DNA from: an uncultured Sutterella sp.
GTDB lineage: Bacteria; Pseudomonadota; Gammaproteobacteria; Burkholderiales; Burkholderiaceae_F
Length of the DNA: 5,077 nucleotides
Direction of reading: 5' to 3'
NCBI GenBank assembly: GCA_900754475.1
Contig: CAAECY010000011.1
Coordinates: 1 to 5,077, forward strand
The number at the start of each line of letters is the position of its first letter. Positions within the stretch are counted from its first letter, which is position 1. The notes under the pieces were generated by a model. That model saw only the letters and a list, made by a program, of their open reading frames with translations. It did not search any database and was not told the DNA's origin. The translations under genes and the position numbers were made by a program. This document shows, piece after piece, positions 5,076-5,077 of this stretch.

Positions 5076-5077
5076 CA

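Noticed and set aside
4982..5076. CGAAAAGC occurs at 4982-4989 and 5069-5076 and could be a target-site duplication around a small inserted element.
   Set aside because: The left copy of the repeat has no matching CGAAAAGC (or its complement) beyond its inner edge at 83-95, and the enclosed sequence has no terminal inverted repeats, so chance is more likely.

Overview
The window is GC-rich, high-GC3 bacterial DNA carrying five genes, all on the + strand. The style resembles a Betaproteobacterium, perhaps a gut Sutterella-like lineage, but that guess rests on composition and gene type only and is weak. The whole window is bracketed by an 82-bp perfect inverted repeat (1-82 and 4994-5075), so it is probably one contig that stops in two oppositely oriented copies of a dispersed repeat. 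A true repeat-flanked or invertible segment is also possible.

Region 1 (1-980): the left repeat arm, then psiE, a four-helix membrane protein of the phosphate-starvation-inducible PsiE family with an unusual N-terminal extension. It is followed by an array of 9-bp units (TTCGTACGG type) and a strong rho-independent terminator. This separates psiE from what follows.

Region 2 (about 975-4899): a leader and a tight four-gene operon. The leader holds a palindrome resembling a ModE (molybdate regulator) box. The genes encode a secreted class III substrate-binding protein, a FecCD/BtuC-type permease, an ATPase with all ABC motifs, and a ModA-like oxyanion-binding protein with no signal peptide. 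Junctions are a 4-nt overlap, a 5-nt gap and an 11-nt gap. The first three genes make a complete type II importer. Alone they would be called iron-siderophore or cobalamin uptake. The ModA-like fourth gene and the ModE-like site point instead to molybdate or tungstate, as for the H. influenzae MolABC importer, which has the same architecture. The apparently cytosolic ModA-like protein could be an intracellular oxyanion acceptor, buffer or sensor. That role is inference, and it is the most interesting point in the window.

Region 3 (4900-5077): a second, shorter copy of the 9-bp repeat directly after the operon, some small hairpins, then the right repeat arm. No convincing terminator follows the operon.
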